This document shows positions 1 to 11,853 of a stretch of 64,000 bases of DNA, in pieces. The stretch is taken from NCBI GenBank assembly GCA_001939145.1, contig LSRX01000596.1, positions 347,730-411,729 on the forward strand, written 5' to 3'. The DNA is from Symbiodinium microadriaticum (lineage: Eukaryota; Sar; Dinophyceae; Suessiales; Symbiodiniaceae). Below the pieces are notes generated by a model, which was not told where the DNA came from, did not search any database, and worked only from the letters and a program-made list of their open reading frames with translations. The position numbers and the translations under genes are program-made. Position 1 is the stretch's first letter, and every line of letters starts with the position of its first letter.

Positions 1-342
1 CCCCTGCGGCACCTGACTGGCGGTCGCTGCTGTGGCCGGCAGGCGGCGCCTCATAGTCTCCCCCAGGGCCGCGGCGTTCGGCATGCGAGATGGCTCGACA
101 ACCATGAGCGCCGACGAGAACTCCGCCAAGGCCAGTCGGTCTTCCACCGTCATTTCCGCCGCCAGGTCCCGCCAAGCCACCCAACCACCGGCGCGGGCCG
201 ACTGGAGGACACACCGCAAGTTGGCCACGGCGAGTGGTAGTCCTCGAAGTTCAGGCTCCGGCAAAGGCGGCGGCGGCGCCTTAGCCTGAGGCGGCGGGAC
301 CGGCGGAGCCTTCCTCTGGACCGGCGGACAGGAGTGCGACAT
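1..342 (-). CDS. Proline-rich protein, 5' end (partial, runs off left edge)
   Basis: An open frame of 114 codons begins at an ATG (342-340), directly preceded by an in-frame TGA, and stays open to base 1. The product starts with SHSCPPVQRK and a Pro/Ala/Lys-rich segment (residues 5-30, including PPPPPLPEP). A helical, Leu/Ala/Arg-rich part follows, with the short motif WVAWRDLAAEM around residue 60. Composition is strongly coding-like, with GC-rich third positions. I do not recognise the family. Nothing upstream shows a spliced-leader acceptor clearly, so the ATG could also lie inside a larger exon. The opposite-strand frames over the same bases look like shadows. Confidence 0.45.
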   Translation of the reverse strand, partial: MSHSCPPVQRKAPPVPPPQAKAPPPPLPEPELRGLPLAVANLRCVLQSARAGGWVAWRDLAAEMTVEDRLALAEFSSALMVVEPSRMPNAAALGETMRRRLPATAATASQVPQG

Positions 343-2620
343 GGCTCAAAGCGGCGACTAGCTGATGTCCTCTCAAAATTAGCGCTCGAGCGGAGTGACT
401 GCGGCGATGCGCCGTTATCGCATGTTACTGCACACACACGTGTGTTTCACAACAAGCAGTGGGCAGACGTAAAGCGTAACGCCTTGCTGTTGTGTGTTTG
501 CATTCTCTAGCTTCTCAGAGATTTTGTTTGGGAATTCGTAGCATCTCCGCAGATAGGTGCAAAGCGATTCGGTTCAGAGCACCCAATCACATGTCTGGTT
601 CTAGGTCTGAGGAAACAAAACTCAAGCGGGGGGATGCAGGTAGAATGCTGCAGCTGTGGTGCCCAGTGAAGTGTCATAAGTGTGATAATGAAGCGTGACA
701 GCGCACGTGCGCGAGGAACGCACGGCCCATGGTCCCGACACTTCTTGTCGTGCGAAAGAAGAGGTGCCGTGAGGAACCGTGTGGCCGAAGGTGTTGAGAA
801 ATTTCAGACGAACACGACTTTGCAGCTGTTAAAACCATAAACAGCTGTACTCAGGGCAGTACCATGAGGAAGCCTCAACCCAGTGCCTCTTGGTTAAGAA
901 GACGAAATGGACACCTGACAGTAGAAACATGAAGGACGAGTGATTTTGGCCAAGACACGCGCAAATGTCAGTGCCTGCGGCATTGATAGTCAAGCCAAAT
1001 CGTTGCTGTGCCTCGGCGGATGCATTGCCAACCAAGGTCAGGCACAGTAGCAGTCCTCGTCTCGCTTTGTGCCCTGGAAGTAGCCGGCTTCTACTTGCTG
1101 GTCTTACTCGCTCCGTCTTATGGCAATCTATCATGATATCGCCACATGCACTCGGGCCGGGGCGGTCTCAAGCAACCCTGCGGCGGTCACATCCGTGTCC
1201 CCTGTGTACACCACGCAGGCCACCTAAACATCGGTTAGGGAGTTAGGGGAGGAAACACTCCAACGGGAATGATGCTGAGCATTCAGCACCTGGGTGGTTT
1301 TGCTGCACAGATCGTATGCAGCACCTCTGGCAGGAATTTGCTGTCTGACTTCACGTCACTGCCAAGAGCCTGGGATGCACACCACAGAACTCGCTCGCCG
1401 CCACCGCCGGCGTTTGCATAAGGATGGAAAAATGCCTGACACCCCAAAAAGGTTTTCCCTCTGCCATCCCAGGCCGGACAACTTTCGAAAGAGCCACATG
1501 CAATCGAATAATGGGGGTCCAGCCACTGTTTCCTGCCCTCTCAACGCCTGGCCAAAGCACAACCTTGTTTATCACTGGCAAACACGATTGAGTGATTATG
1601 TCCCAGCACGAGTTGTTCGGCCTTGGTGGCCTCAGAGTTTGCTGCCGACTGGGCAGCTCTGAACCTCAACCTGAGCCACATGACCGAAAGCCAAGCCTGC
1701 ATCCAGCACCGCCAAAATGACTTTGCATCTTGAGCTTCAGGGATCGACAGGAGGATCAGCAAGAGGGGCGCCCCGATTAACAGCACTCCACCTTGCTTCA
1801 GAGCACCCCGGCCAATGCAAGAGCAATGAGATCAACACGCAGGAGGCGGGCCCCCGTTTTCAATTTCTCAGCATCAGGCAGGCCAGCAGGAGTGTGCCGA
1901 GGTCCAGCATGGCGTGGGCTGCTTCACACAGAAAATACGACCATAGCTTGCAAATCAGTCTCAGCCGGCGCAGGCTAGAGTGATGTTGGATTGGCCCTGA
2001 AACAAATCTTGACGCGTTGTGCTCCGACAGCACCGGTTCCCTGGGCCTGCCTTGGTAGCCTTCTTCCTTGTTCTTCGAAACTCGTCGATCGTAGAGCTTC
2101 GGCTACGTGCCATGATGCAGCTGATGAGGGGCGGCTTGCAACACTCTATACAGGTGCCTGCAAACGAGATCGAACTCATGAGCCCGAGATCTTCATCAGC
2201 AATGCTTGGAGCCAGGGCAAAGGGGCGTGCATTCATCATCAGATTGTCAGGATTTCCCTAGGTCAGGCCGTGCCACCACATCCCCACAAGACCAAGCAGC
2301 AACCAGATTCGGAACTACTTGCCCTTCACACGAAGGCTTCAACAAAACCAGCTCTTGTGGCAGCTCCTACAGCGCCTGTTTCTAAGTCTAGTTTTGAGGC
2401 ACGGATCTACAGCCATGCCTGACCCTCTACTGCAAATAGAAACCCTGAACCGACCAGAAGCGAAATCGACCTTTTTTCAGGCAGCCAGGCGTGCAAAGGG
2501 GTAGCTCCCAGAATCTCCCACGGTGACTCCGGGAGACCCTTGGCTCTAAGAGAAAGCCTCGTCGACGCGGCCTCAATTGGCAGAAGCCGCGCATCATCTC
2601 CATATATACTAGTAGTACAG
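343..2620. other. Intergenic or intron-rich stretch with weak minus-strand exon signals
   Basis: No gene can be modelled here. Two minus-strand patches look mildly protein-like. About 1134-960 encodes a basic start followed by a hydrophobic signal-like run (RGLLLCLTLVGNASA). About 1960-1690 has three hydrophobic stretches in different frames (LGTLLLACLML, LIALALAGVL, APLLLILLSI), which may be short membrane exons or a decayed membrane gene. No splice chain with consistent phase was found. The rest shows nothing I can name. Confidence 0.25.
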
Positions 2621-2790
2621 TATAGTATAGTATAGTATAGTATAGTATAGTATAGTATAGTATAATATAGTATAGTGTAGTATAGTATAGTATAGTATAG
2701 TATAGTATAGTATAGTATAGTATAGTATAATATAGTATAGTGTAGTATAGTATAGTATAGTATAGTATAGTATAGTATAGTATAGTATAG
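2621..2790. repeat. (TATAG)n pentanucleotide tract
   Basis: About 34 units of TATAG, interrupted by two near-identical variant blocks containing TATAA and TGTAG units (near 2661-2680 and 2726-2745). The spacing of these variants suggests that part of the tract was itself duplicated. All six frames stay largely open across it (Tyr/Ile/Leu repeats), which creates spurious ORFs. Confidence 0.95.
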
Positions 2791-3164
2791 TATAACATAT
2801 ACAGGCATGGGCCGAACAGCCGAGCCAAGCACCAGGTCCCGTCACCGACACGCGCACCTGGCCGAGAGGATCCCCTCAGAGCTCTTGCAAAACCAATGGA
2901 GGTCGTCGCAGGGGGAGGGAGGAGGACTTTTGTTGCATCTGATGAGGGCTCTCTCGCGAGTTCCAATCTCACTTTTCGTCCTGTGGCTGCAGGAGAAGCC
3001 GCGAGTTTGGAAGGGAAAGCTCCACCCGCAGCCCCTTTCAAGTACAAACCTCTTGAAGCCGCGGCGTCTGTTGCCCGTTTGGGAGGGGCAAGGGCTCCCA
3101 ACACAGGTCTGCGCGACGTAGCGTCCTGAGCGGTCACCGGCCCGGATGCTCTCAATGCGCTGCC

Positions 3165-4599
3165 TCAGCTCTTGAAACAGAGAGAGTCGTCGCCCTGGCT
3201 CCGCAAAGAGATATCCGGGCTTCGAGGCGCAATCGTGCTCGCAGCAACCTCATCTCTCAGTCGACGAATCGACGAGCACGCAGAGGCCGGTCTCGTGAAG
3301 CTTCGCTGGGCATCCTGCCGTGGCGGATATGCTCTGGGAGGACCTGGCATTGGCAAATGGATGTGGGCACAAGAGCGGTGGGCCCATCATTCACTAAACG
3401 TGTCCGGAGACGGGGGCTGGCCATCCTTGCAAGTTCGGAGAGAAACTGTGCTGCCAATCTGGACGCATATCGCACCTCCATCTCCACGAAGCCCTGGAAT
3501 GCGAACAACGACGGCTGGCCCATGAGGCTCTGGAGACCTCCAAATCAAAAGCTTGCCTCCCCGGAAGCCTGTAACGTCCTTAGCTTTACCGGCCTGACAG
3601 ACTGACGATGAGGAGCTGTGGACTTTCCGCAAGCCGGGCCTGGAACGCTTGGCTCGGCAGCAACACAGGAAGCAAGTTGATGCTTGCCTTTCCCAGCCCC
3701 AGCCGCTCAGCCGAGTTGACCCTGCCCATGGGTACGAGAGATTGGGCTAGTAGGGAGAAGGCATGCGGAACGAGACCCCCTCATGCGGGGCAGAGCATCA
3801 ACTGTTTCTCCCGGTGCCCAGCGCCAACTTTGGCAAAATTTAGTGCACCACTGTGGGTGAACCTGAGCCCCTTGCAAGGTCAGACCTCCAGTAAGGTGGA
3901 CACAAAAAGGCATCTAGACACAGGCCAGTTCCTGGCCGAGGTCCGCCTAGGTCCACGATCCGCGAGGGTTCTCACTTGCCTGGCACTTTCACGAAGCACG
4001 CGAAGAAAGCAGGAAAAAAATGTCTACCATTGCACCAGAGGACCGGCCTTGCATCCTGGCCCGTGCCGACTCACGCGCATGCTTCCGGTCCTGGGCCTTG
4101 TTCGCACGGATGGCGGTTGCAACCTGCAGAGGCTGAAATGTGCGCAAGTTGGCAGCAGGGAAGACAAGTAGACAAGGAGCACTATGATCCTAATACCGTT
4201 TATAGCGTGGAAGGAAGTACCAGACCCTCAGCTCTTCTGAACCTGGTGTACCAAGTGGCATCTTTCAGGAAGGCGGACTGCAGCAAGTTGTGGCCAGCCT
4301 GTCAGCACCGACCACAAGCGCCTCTATTGCTAAACCTCTCAGTACGCACTGGAAGCTTCGGGAAGACCAGCTCACTTCGGAGCACTCGGCCTTGGGGAAT
4401 TCGACGTTATCGACCTCCGCCAATGACAACTTCGGAGTGCTGTCCTGCACGGCACCCTTGCCCCCGGACAAACAATGCCGCGTCGTGCCGTCGCAAGCTC
4501 CATAATCCCCGACAGAAGCCCCGACAGCCGGTTGCGGTCCATATCAGCCTCCGGCTTTTTCTGCTTCTCCTCCGCGGTCAAAGTCCCTCGGGTGCTCAT
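3165..4599 (-). CDS. Seven-exon gene, unknown function, about 275 residues
   Basis: A complete model reads from ATG 4599 to TGA 3165. Probable exons are 4599-4474, 4444-4346, 4123-4028, 3870-3803, 3721-3590, 3527-3400 and 3343-3165. Each junction keeps phase: 0, 0, 0, 2, 2, 1. Most introns are GT-AG, for example ATG|GTAGAC at 4027. The first gap would be only 29 nt; a GC donor at 4491 would make it 47 nt. The protein starts MSTRGTLTAEEKQKK and is basic and helical, with Ala/Arg/Leu-rich segments (AIRANKAQDRKHARESARAR; AAQFLSELARMA) and no membrane span or signal peptide. An AG two bases before the ATG would suit spliced-leader addition. I do not recognise a domain. Open plus-strand frames here are antisense shadows. 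Confidence 0.55.
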
Positions 4600-4649
4600 G
4601 TCTGATCCAGCTTTGAGGTGTCAACAACTTCCCAACTACGTCAGATCTG

Positions 4650-5962
4650 CAACACGCACACGCACGCACACAGAGCATGCTGCGGCACGATGCGGCCTAA
4701 ATGAATTCATGAAGACTCCCGGCGCCATTCAGGCAACAGCCACCGGATCGCAGACTCGGTAGCTCATCTGCAACAGAACAGGAAACAGGCAACAGCTCCA
4801 AGGGGCCGGAGGCACGCTGCATGCTGCTCTGCAACAACGAGAGGGACTTAGTTTTTTCAAAGGCCCCGAAAGGACCGCGGTGAACAGCTGCAGGCTCCGC
4901 ACAAACAGGTCAGTCAAGCAGCGCACTCGGTGCAGTTCTCTTCAGTCTCGGTATGGAATTCCCCCTGGGCGAACATATGTGCCAGGCCAACATGTCCCGA
5001 CCACAAGTGAGAATCACATAAATGACGGAATGCAACAAACGTAAGGGAGAATATCCTTTCTGGCCTGCACCAATGCCAGGCATAGTGTCACCTTGGACAA
5101 CTTGGACTCGGCTCAGCACCACGATCCGTGACGATCGAAGTGGGCTAGTGCTAAGATGCACATGAGCCCACTGTTCTTGGGCCGAGACCCAAATGAAGGG
5201 ACGAAAGGCCAGCATGGAGTCAGCTTGGATGGTACCTGAGCTACTTTGCAATGCGCGCCGGCGACAGTCTGAACTATGCCCTCGACCAACGAAACCAGGA
5301 CGAAGGAACGATAGGCAGCTGGATGAGCACACCGCTCAGAGATGAAAGCGTGTCTCTTTGGGCCGAAAAGTCGCCCAAGCCGAGGGACATCCGGCACTGC
5401 ATGACAGGCACAAGCTGCTTCACAAGCTAGTACAGCACAAGGCCTGAAGCTGTGGATGAAGCAGTCGCACTCCGCAAGAGTCTGCTCCAAAACCTGTCGG
5501 GCTAGGCCACCGATTCGACGCAGCTGATGCAGCTATGCCAAAGCAGAGCTTGTGCCTGCCGGGCCATGGGCAACTCCAGGTCAAGCGCCTGAGCCGCGCT
5601 CTGACCCGCTTGCGGCGATTCATCTCTGAGGCCTTTCTCCGAGGAAGCTGCCAAGGGCTGAGGTACAGAACTCCACCAACTGGAAGCCGCCCTTGCATGA
5701 CTTGCGTCTTACATTTGGACAGAGCACACCTTCCGAGCTCATCGCGTGCTCCCACGCCCTGGTGATGCTGAGAACTGCACCCGCTGCACTGCTTGGAAAG
5801 CTCTGCTTCACCTCCGCTTGCTACAGTCTTGCTTGTACGAGTAGCTACAGTCTCAGTAGCAGCGATCGAAACAAGAGCCCGGCTCAATTTCCCTCCTGGC
5901 AAAGGGTCCAGCCTGCCGTGATACACACGTCGGCTTGCTGCGGGAATCACGCGGTTTAGCAC
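4650..5962 (-). other. Candidate exon(s) of an unmodelled gene
   Basis: The clearest coding patch is about 5534-5236. It is one open frame with the helical start LHQLRRIGGLARQVLEQTL and ends at a good donor, CAG|GTACCA. A second open patch, 5962-5780, begins LNRVIPAASRRVYHGR and has coding-like composition but no clear acceptor or donor. They may belong to one gene upstream of the 4599 gene. Hydrophobic Cys/Ala-rich runs near 5440-5400 could instead be intronic. No domain was recognised. Confidence 0.3.
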
Positions 5963-6153
5963 TGGGATAAATACGCCCCGTCAGCGTGGTAAGCACCGGG
6001 CTCAAGCTTCAAGACCTTTCACACTTGTTGCCCAACTCGCCGTAAAGTTAAATCCGTGCATGTTGCGGGAACTTTTGCGGCCTGAGCCCCGCAGGCAGCC
6101 AACGACGCTGCGGAAAAGGGACCTGCCGGCAGGCTGCACGCCTCAACCTCATC

Positions 6154-8207
6154 TCAGAGCACTGACGTTGCTGTGCACACAACCGCACTGAGGGGGACTA
6201 AGCCTCTCACGATTCGAACCTCAACAGCATTCACGGCTGCCGCCCCGGCCACTAAGTCCTCGCACATCTTGGGCTCCCACCCCCTCCAGTAGACGAGATT
6301 GTTGTTGCGAACCTTTCTGAGAGTTCGCCCTGGTCTAACGCCCCCAGAAGAACAGATGCAAAAGTCGGCCAGCTGTGCCGCAATGCCTTCGTCTCTGCGC
6401 AACAAGGCGCTACAGCTTAGCTTCGAAGCATGGCTTGAGACTCAACTTGAGACCCTTGCCGACGCAGGGACTGTCTCCTACAGATTCTCAGACCACACGT
6501 CGCGTGCACCTTCCCGATGCCTCTCGGCTTCAGTTAATGCCACGGTCCGTGGCCCAGGACCTCATGGCAGGCGCTCTGCCGGCCGAACTAAAACGGACCT
6601 CACTGCACTGCGACCATCAGCTTCGCTGAGAAGAGTGACACGCGGGGCACGTATGGGCACGTCATGCACATGCACGGGCTGCCAGAGGTCCCTGACAAGT
6701 TTCCCAGAAAACCTGTGATGACATGCCACAATGCGCACATGGAAGATGCTAAGAAATGTTGTCGCTGCATGTGGCTGGCTTGTGAAGGGACCACCGCAGC
6801 ACTCTTTGGCAGCATGCGCTGCGCCGGAACATTAGCTTTAGCATCGCACACATCGTATGATGCGATGTTGACGGGCCTCCCTGTGGACTTAGTTTCCTCT
6901 TTGCGGTCATCCTTACATATCCTTACCGTGGAAAGCCGCACTCAGGCTTGGAACGTGTCACCTGTCCTCAGTTGGGCTGAGGTTCAGCTTGTCTGCTTCG
7001 ACCCGTTCCCCGTGACACACAGACAATCACAGGCGACACCGTTTGCGCGTTTCAGGCTTTGAGGCGGCGGGTATCGACAAGGCTTGTGGCCGGCAGCCGT
7101 CGGATGCTCCCCGGCTCGAGCAACCAGTCCCATGCAGGCCCCGACATGCCCCGACTCGATGAATCTGCTCTGAGCTGCGCTGTAGAGAGCGCTCGCAGCG
7201 CTTCCTTGATGCGCGTGTGCTCCTCCGTGCCGCTCTCCAAGCCCTGGGTTGCAAGACAAGCAACCGGAGGCACGCGCACCGTCTCACAACGAAATTACCG
7301 AGCAGCTTCCAATGACATTTGGACAAGGTGCAGACAGGACGACAGCATACTTTTTCATCAGCCTTAGCGAGCACTGTCGAAACTGCAAGCACATCACAGC
7401 AGAAGTCAGCGTAATTCCGCAACTCTTCGAAAGCAAGACCAGCAGGGTCTTACGAGAGGCTTCGCTCAGGCAAGTTGCTCAACCTTCCGATTCGCTGTTG
7501 CTGCTTCTTGCATGGCAGATGCCAGGGCATTCTCCTTACTCGACAATTACTTACAAGGTGTTGAGCACAAACACAGCGTGGCAGCATGGCACAGCGTAGC
7601 ACAGGCCCGTAGCGCCGGCTCCAAGGACCGAACGACCCAAGGTTCTCGAGTGGCCCCCTTCACCTCCGACAAGCTGGCAGGGCGAGGATACGCCAACAAA
7701 ACATGTTAAGAGCTTCGACCTGCTTCGACAAAAAGACTCATTCAGAAGATGCAACGTAACATAGCCTTAACCGCAGGCTCTTTAGCGCCGGCTTCCTCTC
7801 TGTCTGAGTCTTCATCATCTTCGTCACCTGGCACATTCAGGCTTCCGTTGCGTGGCCAGGCATTGCACGAAGGAGGCAGGAGGTGATGTGACAATGACAG
7901 TCTAGGTGACCAGCTGTCGAATTTTTTGTCATGTTTGCGTCGACTCCCCGAATGTAGATGGCTCTACATTGGCAATTGGAGTAGCGGCGAGGACAACACG
8001 TCAGATGCATATAGAAGCCAGGAGGGCCCTTTTCACCGTCGACTGCGACGTTCTCCAGCGGCTTCTGTCCTTTCGATTTGAGAAGTTCTCGAACCTTCTT
8101 CTCCTGAAAGAGTGTGTCGTTGCTGCATCAAGCATAGTCCACGAATCCTCTCCTGGCACATCCTGGCACCCGGCCTGCTCCAGCACATGCTTTCTGAACC
8201 TTGCCAT
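6154..8207 (-). CDS. Multi-exon gene, unknown helical protein
   Basis: Probable first exon from ATG 8207 (MARFRKHVLEQAGCQD...). Well-supported internal exons are about 7452-7351 (DPAGLAFEELRNYADFCC, donor AAA|GTATGC), 7243-7058 (GLESGTEEHTRIKEALRALS, GC donor at 7057) and 6911-6713 (DDRKEETKSTGRPVN, donor G|GTTTTC). A last exon of about 6440-6154 ends ...CTATSVL and stop. The three middle exons join in phase 0. The joins from the first exon and into the last exon are less certain. The sequence is acidic/basic helical with no obvious membrane span; WRGWEPKMCEDL lies in the last exon. I know of no family match. Confidence 0.5.
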
Positions 8208-8880
8208 CAGACCAGTCTCAGGTTTTTACAACGCCTGTCGAACCATACCATCGCAAGGACTTTGTTTGTGTGAGTGTGGGTGCATACAACTTGCCAGGGT
8301 CTGCCGTCGTAACCGAAAACTATGCTCGTCCTAGGGTGCCTCGAGCACAGGCAAAGACTAGAGATAAAGTCGTCTTGGCGAGGAGGGTTGGAATATCTGT
8401 TAAATATACCTGCTCCGCATGGGCCTAACCAAGTCTAAGAGGTTCATGCAATAGGCTTGATGCCATCGTTCGATAGTCGTGGCAGTAAGGAAGGTCGTCA
8501 TGTGCCTGTTCCTTGGGGTGATGTCTCTCCAAAACCGTGCCCCGGCTCTACACCCCGATTACCTCAGACAGGTGCTTTAGCCAGTACTTAAGTTCAACTG
8601 ATCTCCGTCACTGTCCGACCGAGATGCTTGCGCAGCGCCGGGAAGCCTCAGTTTGAAACTGACGCAGCTTCCCCTGTGAGCCTAGGGTGTGGAAGGTCGA
8701 TTGGCTCGACAGGCCGGGACCTGTTTGCAGGAGGCCGATTCGTCGTTGCGAGTCGATCGCGAGACTTCACCGTAGGTGCCGCACCCTATGGCTGGAGACA
8801 GGCCATGCACGCGCAAGGTTAGCACATGCGAATTCGATTTGGCAAATGGTTTGTCCACCTACCTGACATGTTGCACCACC
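8208..8880. other. Intergenic stretch
   Basis: No coding patch or repeat stands out on either strand. It separates the start of the 8207 gene from the 3' exons of the STRA6-like gene and would contain the promoter or spliced-leader acceptor region. Confidence 0.3.
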
Positions 8881-8882
8881 AA

Positions 8883-11249
8883 CTAACTAGCAACACGGGC
8901 AACCTGATCTGATCTGCAAACAAGCGACGTAAAAGAATCAGCAGCAGCATGCTGCGTGTTGATGTCCAGTGCTTCCCAGCCTGCACTTTCAAGTATCCCC
9001 CGTCCCTTCCCCGATATCATGCATAGCGCAACCCTTGGAGCAAGGCACTTGGTGTCATCACAGCTTCTGGACAAGATTCCTGCCACACAACTAAACTCCA
9101 CCTGTGTGTGCTTCTCTCGTGCATCTTTCAGGGCCAGCATGCGGTTGGCCGCAGTGATCATGATTGGGTTGTTGTGGCAGGCAACCAACCTTAAGCTGCT
9201 TCCCATGCAAAGCTGAAATACAGAATCTCCCACCGTAGCACGATGCATGCACCAACGAAAGCAAGCGTCATCACGTAGCCACAGTAGGTGCGGTAGGACC
9301 TTGGCGCCGGGGTTGTATAGGCTGTACATATGCTTTATCGACCTCCCTCTGGATGGCACTGCGCTCCAATCAGTCGCCCTGAAGCTTTGCGCACATGACC
9401 CACCGAGCCAGCGGCGTGTCAAGGAGCATCCAGTTATTCACGAAATCCGGAGTGTTCGCCCCGTAGGTTATCGGAAGCATCACAAGAACAGCAAGCAGAC
9501 CTGGACTGCACGCGGCCACTACACAACACTACACAAAGGCCGACATCAGAGTGAGTGCTTTCCAAAACCAAGCCGTCGAGCTTGCGACGATGCCATCCGC
9601 TTTTGCGACCACATTGGCACTTCAGCCAAGAGTCCATACACAAAGCGCATGATGGCATTCACTACACCTGCATGGGAGTTTGCGGGCCTCAAGTCTCCCA
9701 CAACAGACGCCATTCTACTTAAGCCTGTCTTCTTTCTGTCCCCGCAATGCTTGTGCATGTGCCTCCCGGCAAGGACAAGAAGGTCATGTAGAAGTGGTAG
9801 ATTGATACTCCTGCACAAAGGGAGTATGTTATCACAGCTATTGAAAGGATCAACACTACGCTGACATGAAATGATCCACCATGGAAGCCTCTAGTTCGCT
9901 CCTGCGCGGGTCTTGATGAAAGTTGGCCCGAACAAGCATTTCTTGAAGAGCTTCATGCTCACAAACGAGATGATCTTCGGAATGACGAAAGTTGTAATAA
10001 TCATGGGCACGTTCCTCCAGATCACATTCCAGGTGAGCGAGAAACAGAAGGGCAGCAAGATAACTGTGACCACAGCGACGATCAAAATATAGGAGACTAT
10101 GGAAGCTGAGATGTTGATGCCGATGTAGCCGGTGGCGAAAACCACTTTGGCATTCTTTCTCTTGAAATTGAACTTGCCGAGTCTAGCATCCATCACTGAC
10201 TGCCGGAAATGTACGAAGTGACCCAGTATCGCGCAAAGAGTCAGGATTGCGGCCACCACAATCCCTCCAGGGCGACAGACAGCACCCTCTGGTGACAAGT
10301 TGCGATGCCAAACAAAATCAAAGGATGCATACAGCACTCATACAGCCGACGTCGAGGCAAGGTCTAGGGAGTCTAGGGCACTGTACCCTGTATCGCCCGT
10401 AGAGAATGATTGTGAAATCAACACCCGTAAGACCGATCTGTGTCCGAAGCTTGCTCACACCAGACCCAGCAGATGTACGTACATCTGGGGCGAGCCTGGG
10501 GTGTGGTGCACGTGTATGTGCAAATATGCCATAATAATGTGATAGTAAGTTGTATACATCAACTACCTGTACAAAAGCGTCCATACACATATATACACAT
10601 ATATGCCTACCTACAACATACATACCTAACTACATACATAGATACGTACATACATAAATACATACATAGATACATACATACATCCATCAAATCCATCCAT
10701 CCATACATTTTAGCACTCGCACTCGTCGCAGCAGGCGAGGTTTCGGGGATTTTCGGGGCAACTTGTGGCACGTCAAGCTCTGCAACCCGATTCTCTCAGG
10801 AGACCCCAGGCAACAGAATAACACCGCTGATTTCCCGCGGATGGATACATGTATTCATGCGTGCATGCATACATACTTACATGCAAGAACAGACAGACAG
10901 ACATACTCTGAGCGGGTTGGTGGGTGGGTGTGTGGGAGTGGGGGTGAGCGGCGGTATGCATGTATGTATGTATGCATGCATGCATACATGTATCTATGTA
11001 TGTATAAGTATGTAGTTGTATACATGCATGCTTGCATGCATGCATGTGCAGGTATGGACGCATGTATGTAGGTATGTATGTATGTATGTAGGTAGGTAGG
11101 TAGGTAGGTAGGTAGGTATGTATGATGTATAGACATCTTGGCATACATAGTGACGTGTGCGTGTATGTACGCACACAACATACACAGTACATGTTATGTA
11201 CATAGATCTATATTCTGCCAGTATGTACCATGTGCAAAACAAGTGCATA

Positions 11250-11288
<39 letters not shown>

Positions 11289-11807
11289 TATATGTATATA
11301 TATATACATGTATATAGCTGTATATTTTTGGCTCCCACTTGGCAACGTCCGCGGACACTGTTTTTTTTTTTTCTTTTTTTCTTTTTTTCCATATATATAT
11401 ATATATACATATACATAAATGTATATACATACACGCAAATATGTGTGTATGCCTATTGTAGGTTATATATATATATATATACATATATATTTATATATTA
11501 TATACATATAGATACATATGTCCGCTCACGTACCATCTACAAACAACTGCTCTCGTGTGTGTACCGATGTTTACATCTATGTTCATATGCTCATGTTGCT
11601 TGCGCAAGGTTTGGGCCGCATGGTTGGCGTGTTACACTTGGGCCTGGTCGGGCCGTTGTTTACTGCCCTGGTGACTTGTCAGGCCTGCGGTGAAACCCAC
11701 AATAATGGCATCGATCAGCTGCTGGAACCAAGATCGCATCAAGCCAATCTGGACATACATGAAATCAGTTGCGCCTCAGTAGGGATGGACACTTCACTAG
11801 CCACACN

Positions 11808-11853
<46 letters not shown>

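Noticed and set aside
2427-3155. 242-codon minus-strand frame through the TATAG tract
   Set aside because: The second half is repeat-derived; the first half has no splice support. I kept only the repeat and a finding on the flank.
3608-4605. Plus-strand frames of 187 and 209 codons, and plus-strand segments that look helical
   Set aside because: They are antisense to exons of the 3165-4599 gene, whose minus-strand exons have phase-consistent splice sites ending at a stop.
10560-11300. CRISPR-like or other spaced-repeat array
   Set aside because: Units are simple 4-bp microsatellites with no constant spacer length.
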